From Acinetobacter wuhouensis (lineage in GTDB: Bacteria > Pseudomonadota > Gammaproteobacteria > Pseudomonadales > Moraxellaceae), in NCBI RefSeq assembly GCF_001696605.3, contig NZ_CP031716.1, forward strand, positions 3,472,001-3,536,000: DNA of 64,000 nucleotides. The letters run 5' to 3'. The position numbers were made by a program, and so were the translations under genes. Positions 45,469-54,714 of this stretch are shown here, one piece after another (the stretch's first letter is position 1; each line of letters begins with the position of its first letter). The notes under the pieces are model-generated. The model made no database searches. It had not been told where the DNA came from and saw nothing but the letters and a program-made list of their open reading frames with translations.

Positions 45469-45604
45469 TGCAACGATTCCTTTATTTTCATCCCACAAAA
45501 TTACCATCTTTTCGCCAAAGTTTGTTATAACAATATGGTTAAATTTTTCTGTGCTTTTATATGAGCTTTTATCTCAATTCAAACACAGTATTTAGATTGC
45601 AGAT

Positions 45605-46294
45605 ATGAGATCTGCAAGAAAGTTTAGGGAAAAATTTGTGAACGACCAAGCTCAACATCTGCCAAGTAAAGAACAAATTCTGACTTTCCCACGCTTTCCA
45701 AATTTAGCTTTAGACAAAATCATAGTGATTAACCAATTAAAACAATGCCAAGCCATCGAAACTGAGCTAAAAACAGCTGCACTACTCGGTTTTGATACTG
45801 AATCCAAACCGACATTTAATAAAGGTGAAATTCAAACAGGTCCTCACTTAATCCAATTGGCAACGGCTGAAAAGGCATATCTCTTTCAGGTTTCATCTGA
45901 TATTTTAGATTTTTTAAAACCTATTTTCGAAAATCCCGATCAAATCAAAGTTGGATTCGGTTTAAAAAATGATGCGCATTTATTTCGTAAAAAAGGCATT
46001 GAACTGAAAAGTGTGATTGAGCTTTCAAAATGCTTTGGCAGTTTTGGACTCAATAATCCTGTAGGGATTAAAAATGCCATCGCGCTGTTATTTCAAATGA
46101 ATTTTCCTAAAAGTAAATCGGTAAGTACCTCAAATTGGGCACGTAAAAGCTTGACCATTCCACAAATCGAATATGCGGCTGCCGATGCTTATGCACCTGT
46201 ACTGATTTTTGAAGAATTACTCCGTTTAGGGCTAATTCCACACGATATTCCCAATACATCGCTTAAATTAAGAATTCGCCCGAATAAAAGCTAA
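45605..46294 (+). CDS. 3'-5' exonuclease, RNase D-like DEDD fold
   Basis: A protein of 229 residues. The three exonuclease motifs are visible: GFDTESKPTF (Asp-x-Glu) near 60, the KVGFGLKNDAHLF stretch near 118 and QIEYAAADAYAPVLIF (Tyr-x3-Asp) near 196. Thus the DEDDy type. It lacks the HRDC domain of RNase D, so it is a stand-alone exonuclease domain of unknown substrate. The start is uncertain: ATG at 45605, or GTG at 45638 with AGGGA before it. Confidence 0.83.
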   Translation: MRSARKFREKFVNDQAQHLPSKEQILTFPRFPNLALDKIIVINQLKQCQAIETELKTAALLGFDTESKPTFNKGEIQTGPHLIQLATAEKAYLFQVSSDILDFLKPIFENPDQIKVGFGLKNDAHLFRKKGIELKSVIELSKCFGSFGLNNPVGIKNAIALLFQMNFPKSKSVSTSNWARKSLTIPQIEYAAADAYAPVLIFEELLRLGLIPHDIPNTSLKLRIRPNKS

Positions 46295-46374
46295 AACTAT
46301 CACTTAGAAATTGATCAATATTTTGCTAAGATTGCACCCAATAAATTCTATGAGATTAGGCAAGGAGCGAAAGC

Positions 46375-47106
46375 ATGCTGATCATCCCTGCAATTGACCT
46401 GAAAGATGGCAAATGTGTCCGTTTAAAACAAGGTCGTATGGAAGACGATACCGTATTTTCTGATGATCCTGTGGCAACTGCACAGCATTGGGTAAATGAA
46501 GGCGCTCGTCGTTTGCATTTGGTTGATTTAAATGGTGCTTTCGCAGGTACGCCAATCCATAAGCCTGTGGTTGAAGCGATTGCCAAAGCACAGCCAGATC
46601 TGCCGATTCAAATCGGTGGTGGTATTCGTTCACTTGAAACAATTGAACACTACTTAGATGCTGGCGTATCTTTTGTCATTATTGGTACAAAAGCAGTGAA
46701 AGAACCTGAATTTGTTGAAGAAGCGTGTAAGAAATTTGCAGGTCATATCATTGTTGGCATCGACGCGATCAATGGCATGGTGGCAACCGATGGTTGGGCA
46801 AATGTCACTGATGTGAAAGCAACTGATTTGGCTAAACGTTTTGCCGATGCTGGTGTTTCAAGCATCGTTTATACTGACATCGCGCGTGATGGCATGATGC
46901 AAGGTGTGAATATTGAGCAAACTGTGCATCTTGCTGAATACTCAGGTCTTCCAGTGATTGCTTCAGGTGGTGTAACCAATCTTGATGACGTCCGTAACTT
47001 AAAAGGCAAACATGGCATTTTAGGTGCAATCACAGGTCGTGCGATTTATGAAGGCACATTAAACCTTCGTGAAGCACAATTGTTATTGGATGAGCAAGGT
47101 CTTTAA
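46375..47106 (+). CDS. hisA: Phosphoribosylformimino-5-aminoimidazole carboxamide ribotide isomerase HisA
   Basis: A TIM-barrel enzyme of 243 residues. It starts [20 protein letters not shown], and carries [38 protein letters not shown] and [10 protein letters not shown], the paired half-barrel phosphate sites of HisA. It performs the Amadori rearrangement of ProFAR to PRFAR, which HisF-HisH then uses. AAGGAG lies about eight bases before the ATG. It stands alone between unrelated genes, with its own terminator. Confidence 0.96.
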   Translation: MLIIPAIDLKDGKCVRLKQGRMEDDTVFSDDPVATAQHWVNEGARRLHLVDLNGAFAGTPIHKPVVEAIAKAQPDLPIQIGGGIRSLETIEHYLDAGVSFVIIGTKAVKEPEFVEEACKKFAGHIIVGIDAINGMVATDGWANVTDVKATDLAKRFADAGVSSIVYTDIARDGMMQGVNIEQTVHLAEYSGLPVIASGGVTNLDDVRNLKGKHGILGAITGRAIYEGTLNLREAQLLLDEQGL

Positions 47107-47133
47107 GACTTGTAAATCAAAAAGTTGAGATAG

Positions 47134-47160
47134 AAAGAGAACTTGATGTTCTCTTTTTTA
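47134..47160 (+). terminator. Terminator of hisA
   Basis: AAAGAGAAC pairs with GTTCTCTTT around TTGAT, followed by TTT. It lies about 28 bases after the stop. Confidence 0.9.
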
Positions 47161-47188
47161 TTGCTTGGAAAATAAAAAATCATGATTG

Positions 47189-47482
47189 CTAAACCAATGT
47201 ATTTTCAAAATGTTGCATGCTAATTCTTTCTGCTAAAAATGGTTTCATGGCTAAAAACCATTGTTTAAATTCTTCAGTTTTCATAAATACATCGGTATGC
47301 GCTTCAAGACTCGTCCAATGAATTTGTAAAATGTACTGTTGTTTATTTTCAATACCACGAATCAATTTAAATTTTTCACACGCATCTGCATGACGAAAAA
47401 TATCAGACAATTCATAAAACTTCTTTTCAAAAGCACTTTCTTGCCCTTCGACAATATGAAATACAGCTTGCTCGATCACCAT
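47189..47482 (-). CDS. ABM-domain (antibiotic biosynthesis monooxygenase-like) protein, copy 1
   Basis: A protein of 97 residues with the dimeric alpha-beta barrel pattern: IEQAVFHIVEGQESAFEKKF, then FKLIRGIENKQQYILQIHW and SLEAHTDVFMKTEEFKQW. Members of this fold include quinol monooxygenases and many proteins of unknown role. It resembles the copy at 48551-48853; the two flank an EamA transporter. Substrate unknown. Confidence 0.82.
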   Translation of the reverse strand: MVIEQAVFHIVEGQESAFEKKFYELSDIFRHADACEKFKLIRGIENKQQYILQIHWTSLEAHTDVFMKTEEFKQWFLAMKPFLAERISMQHFENTLV

Positions 47483-47621
47483 CGCTTATTTTCCTTCTCT
47501 CTGTATCCAATACAATTATAGCTGTAATGCTGTGACATTTTAATGATGCTGATATTGCGCAAATTCAACATAAATATTCTGCTTGGCGTAAAATGTCCTC
47601 GCCTTTCATCGTTATATATTT

Positions 47622-48536
47622 ATGTCACCAGTTTCTCAATCTATTTTAAGTGCAAAAGCACCTCAAATTGCGCTCATCCTGATTACCATCATTTGGGGTG
47701 GCAGTTTTCTAACCGTGCAATATGGTCTGAATTTTAGTAGCCCGATCATGTTTGTCGCTTTTCGATTTATGGCAGCGGCAATTGCTGTGAGCTTGATCTC
47801 TTGGAAATATTTAAAAGATTTTAATCGCCAAGAGTTTATCGCAGGCGCTTTAATTGGTTTGGTGATTGCGATTGGCTATGGCACACAAACAATTGGGCTA
47901 CAAACGATTAGCAGTAGTGAATCTGCTTTTTTAACCGCTTTATATGTACCCTTAGTGCCTATTTTATTGTGGGGCATATTTCGACAAAAACCTTCTATCA
48001 TGACATGGCTCGGGGTTGTACTTGCCTTTATTGGGCTGGTGTTTTTAACAGGCAATGGTTTCAGCCAAATTCATTTAAATTATGGTCAAATCCTGACTTT
48101 ATTGGGTTCAATTGCGATTGCACTGGAAATTATTTTGATTGGTTATTTTGCAGGTAAGGTCAACGTTCGACGTGTCACTGTTATTCAATTGGCTTTTGCC
48201 TCACTATTCTGTTTTATCCTCACGCCATTTTTAGGTGAAACACAATTGCCCAATTTTCAATGGCAACTCATCGCGGTACTGTGTGGTTTAGGCATTGCCA
48301 GTGCATGTATTCAATTGGTGATGAATTGGGCACAACAATCCGTGGATTCGGCTCAAGCTGCGATCATTTATGCTGGCGAGCCTGTTTGGGCTGCACTATT
48401 TGGTAGAATTGCTGGAGAACGCTTGCCGATCATTGCGCTATTTGGCGGATTGCTTGTAGTTTTAGGTGTAATTGTCAGTGAATGGAAGCCAAAGTTTTTA
48501 AAGAAATCTAAGTGTCTAAATAATCAATCCACATAG
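47622..48536 (+). CDS. EamA/DMT-superfamily transporter
   Basis: A protein of 304 residues with about ten hydrophobic helices arranged as two EamA repeats (LILITIIWGGSFLTVQYG at the start; AAIIYAGEPVWAALFGRIAGE near residue 246). Such carriers export amino acids, metabolites or drugs, and the cargo cannot be read from sequence. It lies between two genes for small ABM-domain proteins that point the other way. Confidence 0.88.
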   Translation: MSPVSQSILSAKAPQIALILITIIWGGSFLTVQYGLNFSSPIMFVAFRFMAAAIAVSLISWKYLKDFNRQEFIAGALIGLVIAIGYGTQTIGLQTISSSESAFLTALYVPLVPILLWGIFRQKPSIMTWLGVVLAFIGLVFLTGNGFSQIHLNYGQILTLLGSIAIALEIILIGYFAGKVNVRRVTVIQLAFASLFCFILTPFLGETQLPNFQWQLIAVLCGLGIASACIQLVMNWAQQSVDSAQAAIIYAGEPVWAALFGRIAGERLPIIALFGGLLVVLGVIVSEWKPKFLKKSKCLNNQST

Positions 48537-48550
48537 CACATCTCTAAATC

Positions 48551-48853
48551 TTATTTCTTCAATGTTATACACGGTTGATAATATTCAACTGTTGGCATTG
48601 GGTCATAAAATGGATGAAGTAATGCTTTCCATTGCTGATATTCAGCAGACTGGCGAAAACCTTCTGTATGATCTTCAAGCGCGTTCCACACCACCATTAG
48701 AATATAGCGGTGCTCATCCTGAATATTCTTTAGCAATTGGACTTCATTAAAACCATTCGAAACACTGATAAATGCTGTCGCCTTTTGAAAAGCTTGCTCA
48801 AATGCCTGACTTTGCTCAGGCTTGATCTGTAAATGAACATGTTCAATGATCAT
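48551..48853 (-). CDS. ABM-domain protein, copy 2
   Basis: A protein of 100 residues, a paralog of the 47189-47482 product. Shared pattern: IIEHVHLQIKPEQSQAFEQAF, VQLLKNIQDEHRYILMVVW and ALEDHTEGFRQSAEYQQW. Probably a small dimeric barrel; the reaction, if any, is unknown. It is followed by the end of the EamA gene, which converges on it. Confidence 0.82.
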   Translation of the reverse strand: MIIEHVHLQIKPEQSQAFEQAFQKATAFISVSNGFNEVQLLKNIQDEHRYILMVVWNALEDHTEGFRQSAEYQQWKALLHPFYDPMPTVEYYQPCITLKK

Positions 48854-48870
48854 AACTATGACTCTAAGAT

Positions 48871-49263
48871 TTAAATAGGCAAAGCTTGATCATCATTCAA
48901 AGCAATAATGCCTCGAATCGCACGATACACAATCCATATCCACGAAATAAATAAAACAGCAACACAAAATATTGTTGCAGCAAATGCAACGCCTGCAAAG
49001 GCATTGGGATTATCTAGAGTAAAAAATAAAAAGAGATAAGGTACAAATGCCAAAACAGTCCAAATGAGATACCACCAAAAGGTACGAATTTGCCATTTAA
49101 AATGACTTTCAAAAATCGTACCACGTACAGAATCCAACTTCACGTAGTTGATGATCAACGCAATCACAGCAAGAATTCCCGCTGAAAAAATTGCCACGAT
49201 GTACAAGATATATAAAATCAAGGTCAGTGATTTACTATTATTGGAATTGCTATAATTGTTCAT
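48871..49263 (-). CDS. Small DUF4870-like membrane protein
   Basis: A protein of about 130 residues with three or four hydrophobic helices (about 14-36, 58-80 and 86-112). The pattern KLDSVRGTIFESHFKWQIRTFWW and the ending IVYRAIRGIIALNDD recall DUF4870 and related families in which the polar loop after the second helix contains SHFxWQ. Role unknown. GTG at 49269 is an alternative start; ATG at 49263 has GGGAG five bases before it. Confidence 0.75.
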   Translation of the reverse strand: MNNYSNSNNSKSLTLILYILYIVAIFSAGILAVIALIINYVKLDSVRGTIFESHFKWQIRTFWWYLIWTVLAFVPYLFLFFTLDNPNAFAGVAFAATIFCVAVLFISWIWIVYRAIRGIIALNDDQALPI

Positions 49264-49296
49264 GCTCACTCCCGATTTGTTGCATGCTTTTCCACT

Positions 49297-49926
49297 TTAA
49301 ATTTTAAATACATTTAAAGGAGAAATAAGCCATAAAATCAATAAAATATTAAAAAATATAGTACAGAAATAAATCTTTCTAAAAGGTTGTTTTTGTGTTT
49401 TATGTCGTAAACGTTGCTGCGCCAACCATGCAGCGGGCCACCCCCCTAAGAATGATAAAACATGTAGAGTATTTTCAGGGACACGTCTTTGCCCATTTTG
49501 AGCAGACTCTTTATCTTGCGCATAGAACCAATAAGTCATCACATTGATAATACTTACAAAAAGTAAAACCATACCATTTAAAAAACCACTTACCGATAGG
49601 ATTGCCAAAGCCACAATGTATACAACACATAAAATTTGCATCGGTTGTAGCTTACTTGTCGCTTGTGCATTTGATTTTTTAGCAGGTCGCGTTGATTTGG
49701 ATACAGTCTGACTGGCTTTTAAATAGGTGACTTGTTTGGCTTTGTATCGTCCCTGCCCATCAAGTTGCACTACATATTCCAATGCACAGCCCACGATTGG
49801 ACGTGGACCTTTTTGCGCAAAGTCTTTGATATGCAGGAACACGCGACCTTTGGATTCATCATTGGGCTGAATAAAGCCATAACCTTTATCATCCAACCAT
49901 TCCACTAAACGACCTTGATCACGCAT
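49297..49926 (-). CDS. Cold-shock domain fused to DUF1294 membrane domain
   Basis: A protein of 209 residues. The N-terminal 70 residues form a cold-shock (OB-fold) domain with GRLVEWLDDKGYGFIQP and VFLHIKDF, the two RNA-binding patches. A basic linker with KSTRPAKKSNAQ follows. The C-terminal half has three or four hydrophobic helices with NVMTYWFYAQDKESAQNGQRR and LSFLGGWPAAWLAQQRLRHK, as in DUF1294. This fusion would tie RNA or DNA binding to the inner membrane. Its role is unknown. Confidence 0.85.
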   Translation of the reverse strand: MRDQGRLVEWLDDKGYGFIQPNDESKGRVFLHIKDFAQKGPRPIVGCALEYVVQLDGQGRYKAKQVTYLKASQTVSKSTRPAKKSNAQATSKLQPMQILCVVYIVALAILSVSGFLNGMVLLFVSIINVMTYWFYAQDKESAQNGQRRVPENTLHVLSFLGGWPAAWLAQQRLRHKTQKQPFRKIYFCTIFFNILLILWLISPLNVFKI

Positions 49927-49966
49927 GTTCTACCCTACACATTGATATTATTTAAGCAACTACAAA

Positions 49967-50917
49967 TTAAGCAGTTACAAATTTAAGTCTTTCAACCAGC
50001 ATATTACGCATTTCTAAAGGATTTTTCTGCAAAATATCATCACCAGTACGTCCTTCAGCTTGGTTAATCTGAGCCACTTGTAAACGCATCATCCAGAAAC
50101 GTCCCGCTGCCATTGCCAAATACAATTCCAAGCACGCTTTTTCATCTGCGGTTAATGGGCGAATCGAAGTATACGCATTTAAAAAAGCCATCGCTTTTTC
50201 TTCATTCAAAGTCACTTCAGGATATTCAGTACAGAAGTCATTTAAGGTAATCGCAATATCAAACAACAATTCATCTTGATTCAATTCATAAAAATCTAAG
50301 ATCCCTTTGAGTTGATTCCCCTCAAACAAGGTATTGTCACGAAATAAATCTGAATGAATAAAACCCTTTGGACGATCTGGATACATCATCGTTAAAGCTT
50401 CATACAAGCCTAACAAATTGTTTAATAATGCGGTGTCCGCAACATCCAAAGTCGGTTTAATTTGTCGAGCAACGTTGTACCAATAGGCATGATCACGCGC
50501 AGACTGACGTTGTAGTGGAAAGTCTTTTAAAGCAATGTGCATCTTAGCTTGGGCAATGGCGATCTGCTCTACTTGCTCAACGGTCGATGGCATCGGGTGT
50601 TTACCTGACATGCGTGGGGCAATTTGAGCAGGCTTGTCTTTTAAAATTTGAATATATTGACCATCACATTTGAGTGGAACAGGAACTGGTAAACCTTGCT
50701 CACCTAGACGTTCCAATACAGGAATAATTTCTCCTGCACCTTGCGCATCCATATTTTCAAACAGTGTCAAAACGAACTGTGTCCCATCCGCACAGACCAA
50801 AAAATAGTTGGTATTTTGAATACCGCCTTGAATCGGATTCAGCTCAATCACCTCCAATCCATAAGGTGCTGCGAAAGCTTGAACTTCCTGTAAACTCAAA
50901 GTGGTATAAACCGACAT
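49967..50917 (-). CDS. thrB: Homoserine kinase ThrB (choline-kinase fold)
   Basis: A protein of 316 residues of the APH/ChoK-like kinase fold. NPIQGGIQNTNYFLVC is at the N-terminus, the catalytic loop is GFIHSDLFRDNTLFEG near residue 195 and the metal-binding DFYELNQDELLFDIAI is near 218. This is the pseudomonad and Acinetobacter type of homoserine kinase, not the GHMP type of E. coli. It phosphorylates homoserine for threonine synthesis. It is divergent from hisF. Confidence 0.9.
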   Translation of the reverse strand: MSVYTTLSLQEVQAFAAPYGLEVIELNPIQGGIQNTNYFLVCADGTQFVLTLFENMDAQGAGEIIPVLERLGEQGLPVPVPLKCDGQYIQILKDKPAQIAPRMSGKHPMPSTVEQVEQIAIAQAKMHIALKDFPLQRQSARDHAYWYNVARQIKPTLDVADTALLNNLLGLYEALTMMYPDRPKGFIHSDLFRDNTLFEGNQLKGILDFYELNQDELLFDIAITLNDFCTEYPEVTLNEEKAMAFLNAYTSIRPLTADEKACLELYLAMAAGRFWMMRLQVAQINQAEGRTGDDILQKNPLEMRNMLVERLKFVTA

Positions 50918-51030
50918 ACAAAACCTGCGAAAAAACTTACATAAGTTTGATAGAATACCCTCTCTCAGGTTTTAGGTGTAGCACCTAGATCGCTCAGATT
51001 GATAATCGGCTGTTATTTTTGGAAAAAATT

Positions 51031-51789
51031 ATGCTTGCTAAACGTATTATTCCTTGCCTAGACGTTGATAATGGTCGTGTGGTGAAAGGTGTTCAGTTCC
51101 TTGATATTCGTGATGCAGGCGATCCTGTTGAAGTTGCACGTCGCTACAATGAGCAAGGTGCCGATGAAATTACCTTCTTAGACATTACTGCGACATCAAA
51201 TGGTCGTGATACCACCTATCGCACAGTTGAGCGCATGGCAGAAAGCGTATTTGTTCCATTAACTGTCGGTGGCGGTGTACGTAAAGTTGAAGATATTCGC
51301 ATGTTGCTTAATGCAGGTGCAGATAAAGTCAGCATCAACTCAGCAGCCGTATTTAATCCTGAATTTGTTCAAGAAGCTTCACAACGCTTTGGTGCACAAT
51401 GTATTGTGGTTGCAATTGATGCGAAAAAAACAGGCGAGAATAAGTGGGAAATTTTCACCCACGGCGGTCGTAAACCAACAGGCATTGATGCGATTGAATG
51501 GGCTGTGAAAATGGCTGACTTCGGTGCTGGTGAGTTACTTGTCACGTCAATGGATGCTGATGGAACTAAAGCAGGCTATGACATTGGTTTAATGCGTCAA
51601 ATCAATGATCGTGTGACCATCCCAACGATTGCATCAGGTGGTGTAGGCAATTTACAACATTTAGCAGATGGTATTTTACAAGGCGGTGCAGATGCAGTAT
51701 TGGCTGCTTCTATTTTCCACTTTGGTCAATATACTATTCCCGAAGCGAAAAAATATTTAGCAGAACAAGGCATTGAAATGCGCTTATAA
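51031..51789 (+). CDS. hisF: Imidazole glycerol phosphate synthase cyclase subunit HisF
   Basis: A TIM-barrel enzyme of 252 residues. [18 protein letters not shown] (catalytic Asp) is at the start, [12 protein letters not shown] and VAIDAKKT are in the middle, and [13 protein letters not shown] (second catalytic Asp) and [11 protein letters not shown] follow. It cyclises PRFAR with ammonia from HisH to give IGP and AICAR. A TTG start at 51019 would add four residues; ATG at 51031 begins the conserved segment. It lies 7.6 kb from hisH. Confidence 0.96.
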   Translation: MLAKRIIPCLDVDNGRVVKGVQFLDIRDAGDPVEVARRYNEQGADEITFLDITATSNGRDTTYRTVERMAESVFVPLTVGGGVRKVEDIRMLLNAGADKVSINSAAVFNPEFVQEASQRFGAQCIVVAIDAKKTGENKWEIFTHGGRKPTGIDAIEWAVKMADFGAGELLVTSMDADGTKAGYDIGLMRQINDRVTIPTIASGGVGNLQHLADGILQGGADAVLAASIFHFGQYTIPEAKKYLAEQGIEMRL

Positions 51790-51813
51790 GTTGTTCTCGA
51801 TCAAAATAGATAC

Positions 51814-51842
51814 TAAAGAGTGTTTTATGACACTCTTTTTTA
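51814..51842 (+). terminator. Terminator of hisF
   Basis: AAAGAGTGT pairs with ACACTCTTT around TTTATG, followed by further T. It lies 24 bases after the stop. Confidence 0.9.
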
Positions 51843-52166
51843 TTGGATAAGTTAAATACAGTTTCTATTGAATAACGCTTTCAACTAAATATCTCAAAAA
51901 CATCATTGAAGTTATTTTCAAATAACTTCTTACAATTAAATTCAAAGGAAAATTTATATTAAAAATATGAAAATAGTGATAAATATCACAACACTAAAAT
52001 ATAAAACCAAATATATAGCATAATTTCCTTAAAAAATACTCACAGAAAAAGTGTTTCTACTTTTTTAATTGATCATCATCAAAAATCACTATTATCAGGT
52101 ATTTTAAATTTCATTTAATTAAATTAGTCTTCAATAAATGCTTTATGGTCAATAGAGTAAAAACAA
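51843..52166. other. A+T-rich intergenic region
   Basis: A 324-bp stretch with only short, scattered G or C. I see no gene or repeat. It should carry the promoter for the Sel1-like gene that follows. Confidence 0.5.
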
Positions 52167-52565
52167 ATGGATTTAATAAAAATAATACGGAGGCTTAGAA
52201 GCTCAGTGATAGAACATTTCCATCGCCCAGAGCGAGCTCATGTCTTCAATCTATCTGAATCCATGCATATTTACCATCGTGCTACAGGCTATGAGCATTT
52301 AGCACTCAACCGACTTTATGAAATTAATTTTGATTCAAAATTTAATGATCAGATCCATAAATACCAACGTAATGCTATTTGGTATTTTTTACATGCTGCC
52401 TTAAAAGGCTATAGCACTGCACAATATAAACTCGGCATGCTTTATTTACAGGGACAGCTCGGTTTAGATGCAAATAAAGCCACAGCACAAAAATGGTTAT
52501 TATTGGCAGCCAATCAAGGGCATGTAGATGCTCAAAACCAACTAGAACGTCTTTACAAGCAATAA
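52167..52565 (+). CDS. Sel1-like repeat protein, copy B
   Basis: A protein of 132 residues, a paralog of the 27064-27417 product. Both have a variable N-terminus, an (I/M)WYFLHAAL or MWCYLRAAL segment and then a single Sel1 unit: AQYKLGMLYLQGQLGLD, AQKWLLLAANQGHVDAQ. No signal peptide. The basic start (MDLIKIIRRLRSSVIEHFHR) may bind a membrane or nucleic acid. Partner unknown. It is followed by a terminator shared with ettA. Confidence 0.78.
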   Translation: MDLIKIIRRLRSSVIEHFHRPERAHVFNLSESMHIYHRATGYEHLALNRLYEINFDSKFNDQIHKYQRNAIWYFLHAALKGYSTAQYKLGMLYLQGQLGLDANKATAQKWLLLAANQGHVDAQNQLERLYKQ

Positions 52566-52591
52566 AAAAACCAGCTCGTAAGCTGGTTTTT
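52563..52591. terminator. Bidirectional terminator between Sel1-like copy B and ettA
   Basis: AAAAACCAGCT pairs with AGCTGGTTTTT around CGTA, with A and T runs on the two sides. The genes converge here. Confidence 0.92.
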
Positions 52592-52603
52592 ATTTAGATG
52601 TAA

Positions 52604-54265
52604 TTAAACACCAATTTTGCGGTATTTTTGACGCTTCGTAACCAAGTCATCACCATCACGTTTTTGACGGTATGCTTCAAACTCAGCATAGTTACCCGTA
52701 AAGAATTCTGGTGTTTCACCTTCAAATGACAAGATGTGCGTTGCAATACGGTCAAGGAACCAACGGTCATGCGAGATCACCATCACAGTGCCTGGGAATA
52801 CAAGAATTGCATCCTCAAGCGCACGTAAAGTTTCGATATCCAAGTCGTTCGATGGCTCATCCAGTAAGATCACGTTCGCGCCCATTTGCAGGATTTTCGC
52901 AAGTTGTAAACGGTTACGCTCACCACCTGACAATTGACCTACACGCTTTTGTTGATCTTGACCTTTAAAGTTAAAGCGACCGATATAGGCACGTGATGCA
53001 ATTTCGTATTCGCCAATCTTTAAGATATCTAAACCGCCAGAAACTTCTTCCCAAACCGTTTTGTTGTTATCCAAAGTGTCACGGATCTGACCGACATAAG
53101 CGACTTTAACCGACTCACCAAGCACTACAGTACCTGTATCTGGTTGTTGTTCGCCCGTCATCATACGGAATAGTGTCGTTTTACCTGCACCGTTCTCACC
53201 GACAATACCGACAATCGCAGCAGGTGGTACAACAAACGATAAATCTTTATAAAGCGTACGATCACCAAACGATTTGCTGATGCCTTCAACTTCTACAACC
53301 TTGTTCCCTAAACGTGGACCAGGTGGAATGTAGATTTCAGACGTTTCATTACGCTGTTGGAATTCACGTGAGTTAAGCTCTTCAAAACGCTCCATACGCG
53401 CTTTGTTTTTCTTTTGCTGACCTTTGGCATTTGAACGAACCCATTCAAGTTCTTTTTTCAATGCTTTAGCAAAAGATTCTTCTTGCTTATTCTCTTGCTC
53501 TAAACGAGCATTTTTCTGCTCTAACCAAGAAGAGTAGTTACCTTGATATGGAATACCCATGCCACGGTCAAGCTCAAGAATCCATTCCGCAACGTTATCC
53601 AAGAAATAACGGTCATGCGTAATCGCAACGATAGTACCTGGGAAGTCTTTCAAGAAGCGCTCTAACCAAGATACAGATGATGCATCTAAATGGTTCGTTG
53701 GTTCGTCAAGAAGCAACATGTCAGGCTTAGAAAGCAATAAACGACATAATGCTACACGACGACGCTCACCACCAGACAGCTTAGAAACATCAGCATCCCA
53801 AGCTGGAAGGTTCAACGCTGCAGCAGCTTGATCCATTTGGTTGACAATATTATGTGCATCCCAAGCATGGATAATTGCTTCTAACTTCTCTTGTTCTTTT
53901 GCAAGCGCGTCAAAGTCAGCATCTTCTGCTGCATATTCAGCAAATACTTCGTCAAGACGTGCCAAAGCATCCAATGGTTCACGTAAACCATCTTCAACGT
54001 TACCACGAACGTCTTTTGTTTCATCTAGAGGAGGTTCTTGCTCTAGATAACCGATTTTAATACCGGGTTGCGCACGCGCTTCACCAGAGAAATCTTTATC
54101 TACGCCAGCCATAATACGGAGTAAGGTCGATTTACCTGCACCGTTTAAACCAAGCACACCAATTTTCGCACCTGGAAAGAATGATAAAGAGATGTCTTTT
54201 AAGATTTCGCGTTTTGGCGGAACCATTTTCGACACACGGTTCATCGTGTAAATATATTGGGCCAC
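52604..54265 (-). CDS. ettA: Energy-dependent translational throttle protein EttA (ABC-F)
   Basis: A protein of 553 residues with two ABC domains and no membrane segment. Walker A loops are GLNGAGKST and GENGAGKTT, and the signatures are LSGGERRRVAL and LSGGERNRLQL. The linker has SNAKGQQKKNKARMERFEELN and the 'arm' typical of EttA. EttA binds the ribosomal E site and gates the first peptide bond by ADP/ATP ratio. GTG at 54265 gives VAQYIYTMNRVSK, the family start, with GAGGAG six bases before. A longer frame from 54313 is not likely. Confidence 0.95.
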   Translation of the reverse strand: MAQYIYTMNRVSKMVPPKREILKDISLSFFPGAKIGVLGLNGAGKSTLLRIMAGVDKDFSGEARAQPGIKIGYLEQEPPLDETKDVRGNVEDGLREPLDALARLDEVFAEYAAEDADFDALAKEQEKLEAIIHAWDAHNIVNQMDQAAAALNLPAWDADVSKLSGGERRRVALCRLLLSKPDMLLLDEPTNHLDASSVSWLERFLKDFPGTIVAITHDRYFLDNVAEWILELDRGMGIPYQGNYSSWLEQKNARLEQENKQEESFAKALKKELEWVRSNAKGQQKKNKARMERFEELNSREFQQRNETSEIYIPPGPRLGNKVVEVEGISKSFGDRTLYKDLSFVVPPAAIVGIVGENGAGKTTLFRMMTGEQQPDTGTVVLGESVKVAYVGQIRDTLDNNKTVWEEVSGGLDILKIGEYEIASRAYIGRFNFKGQDQQKRVGQLSGGERNRLQLAKILQMGANVILLDEPSNDLDIETLRALEDAILVFPGTVMVISHDRWFLDRIATHILSFEGETPEFFTGNYAEFEAYRQKRDGDDLVTKRQKYRKIGV

Positions 54266-54714
54266 GTAGGACTCCTCTATAATGAATAAAAATTCGCAAA
54301 ATGCGAACAACAAATAAATAGCTAAATGGCGCTAATTATACGCTGAAATGAGATACATTTGTTTAGAATCGTCCAATTTGTATGAGTTATTTTTACCTAT
54401 CCTTTTAAACACAACATCATTGAGTTTTTTAATCATCACATATTCATCAATTCAATTTTTAAATTATTTTTGTAAATCTTACAGCAATTTAGTGAATTCA
54501 AATTAACCCTATCACATAAAATCACACGAACAACAACTGTAATCCTATGACGATATTCATACGCAAACACTTAGAAATAAACGCTTTTCAGTATTCTGCG
54601 AATTAAAACTAGCTATATGAAATTTTCAGATAAATATTAATTATTTTTGCGCTTTATTTCATATTCATAAATGCTAAACTGATTTTATATTTAACTCACG
54701 AAGATGACGTAACT
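54266..54714. other. Intergenic region between ettA and metY
   Basis: About 450 bases of A+T-rich DNA between divergent genes. It holds the ettA ribosome site at its left edge. I see no gene, no clear operator and no strong hairpin. Confidence 0.5.
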
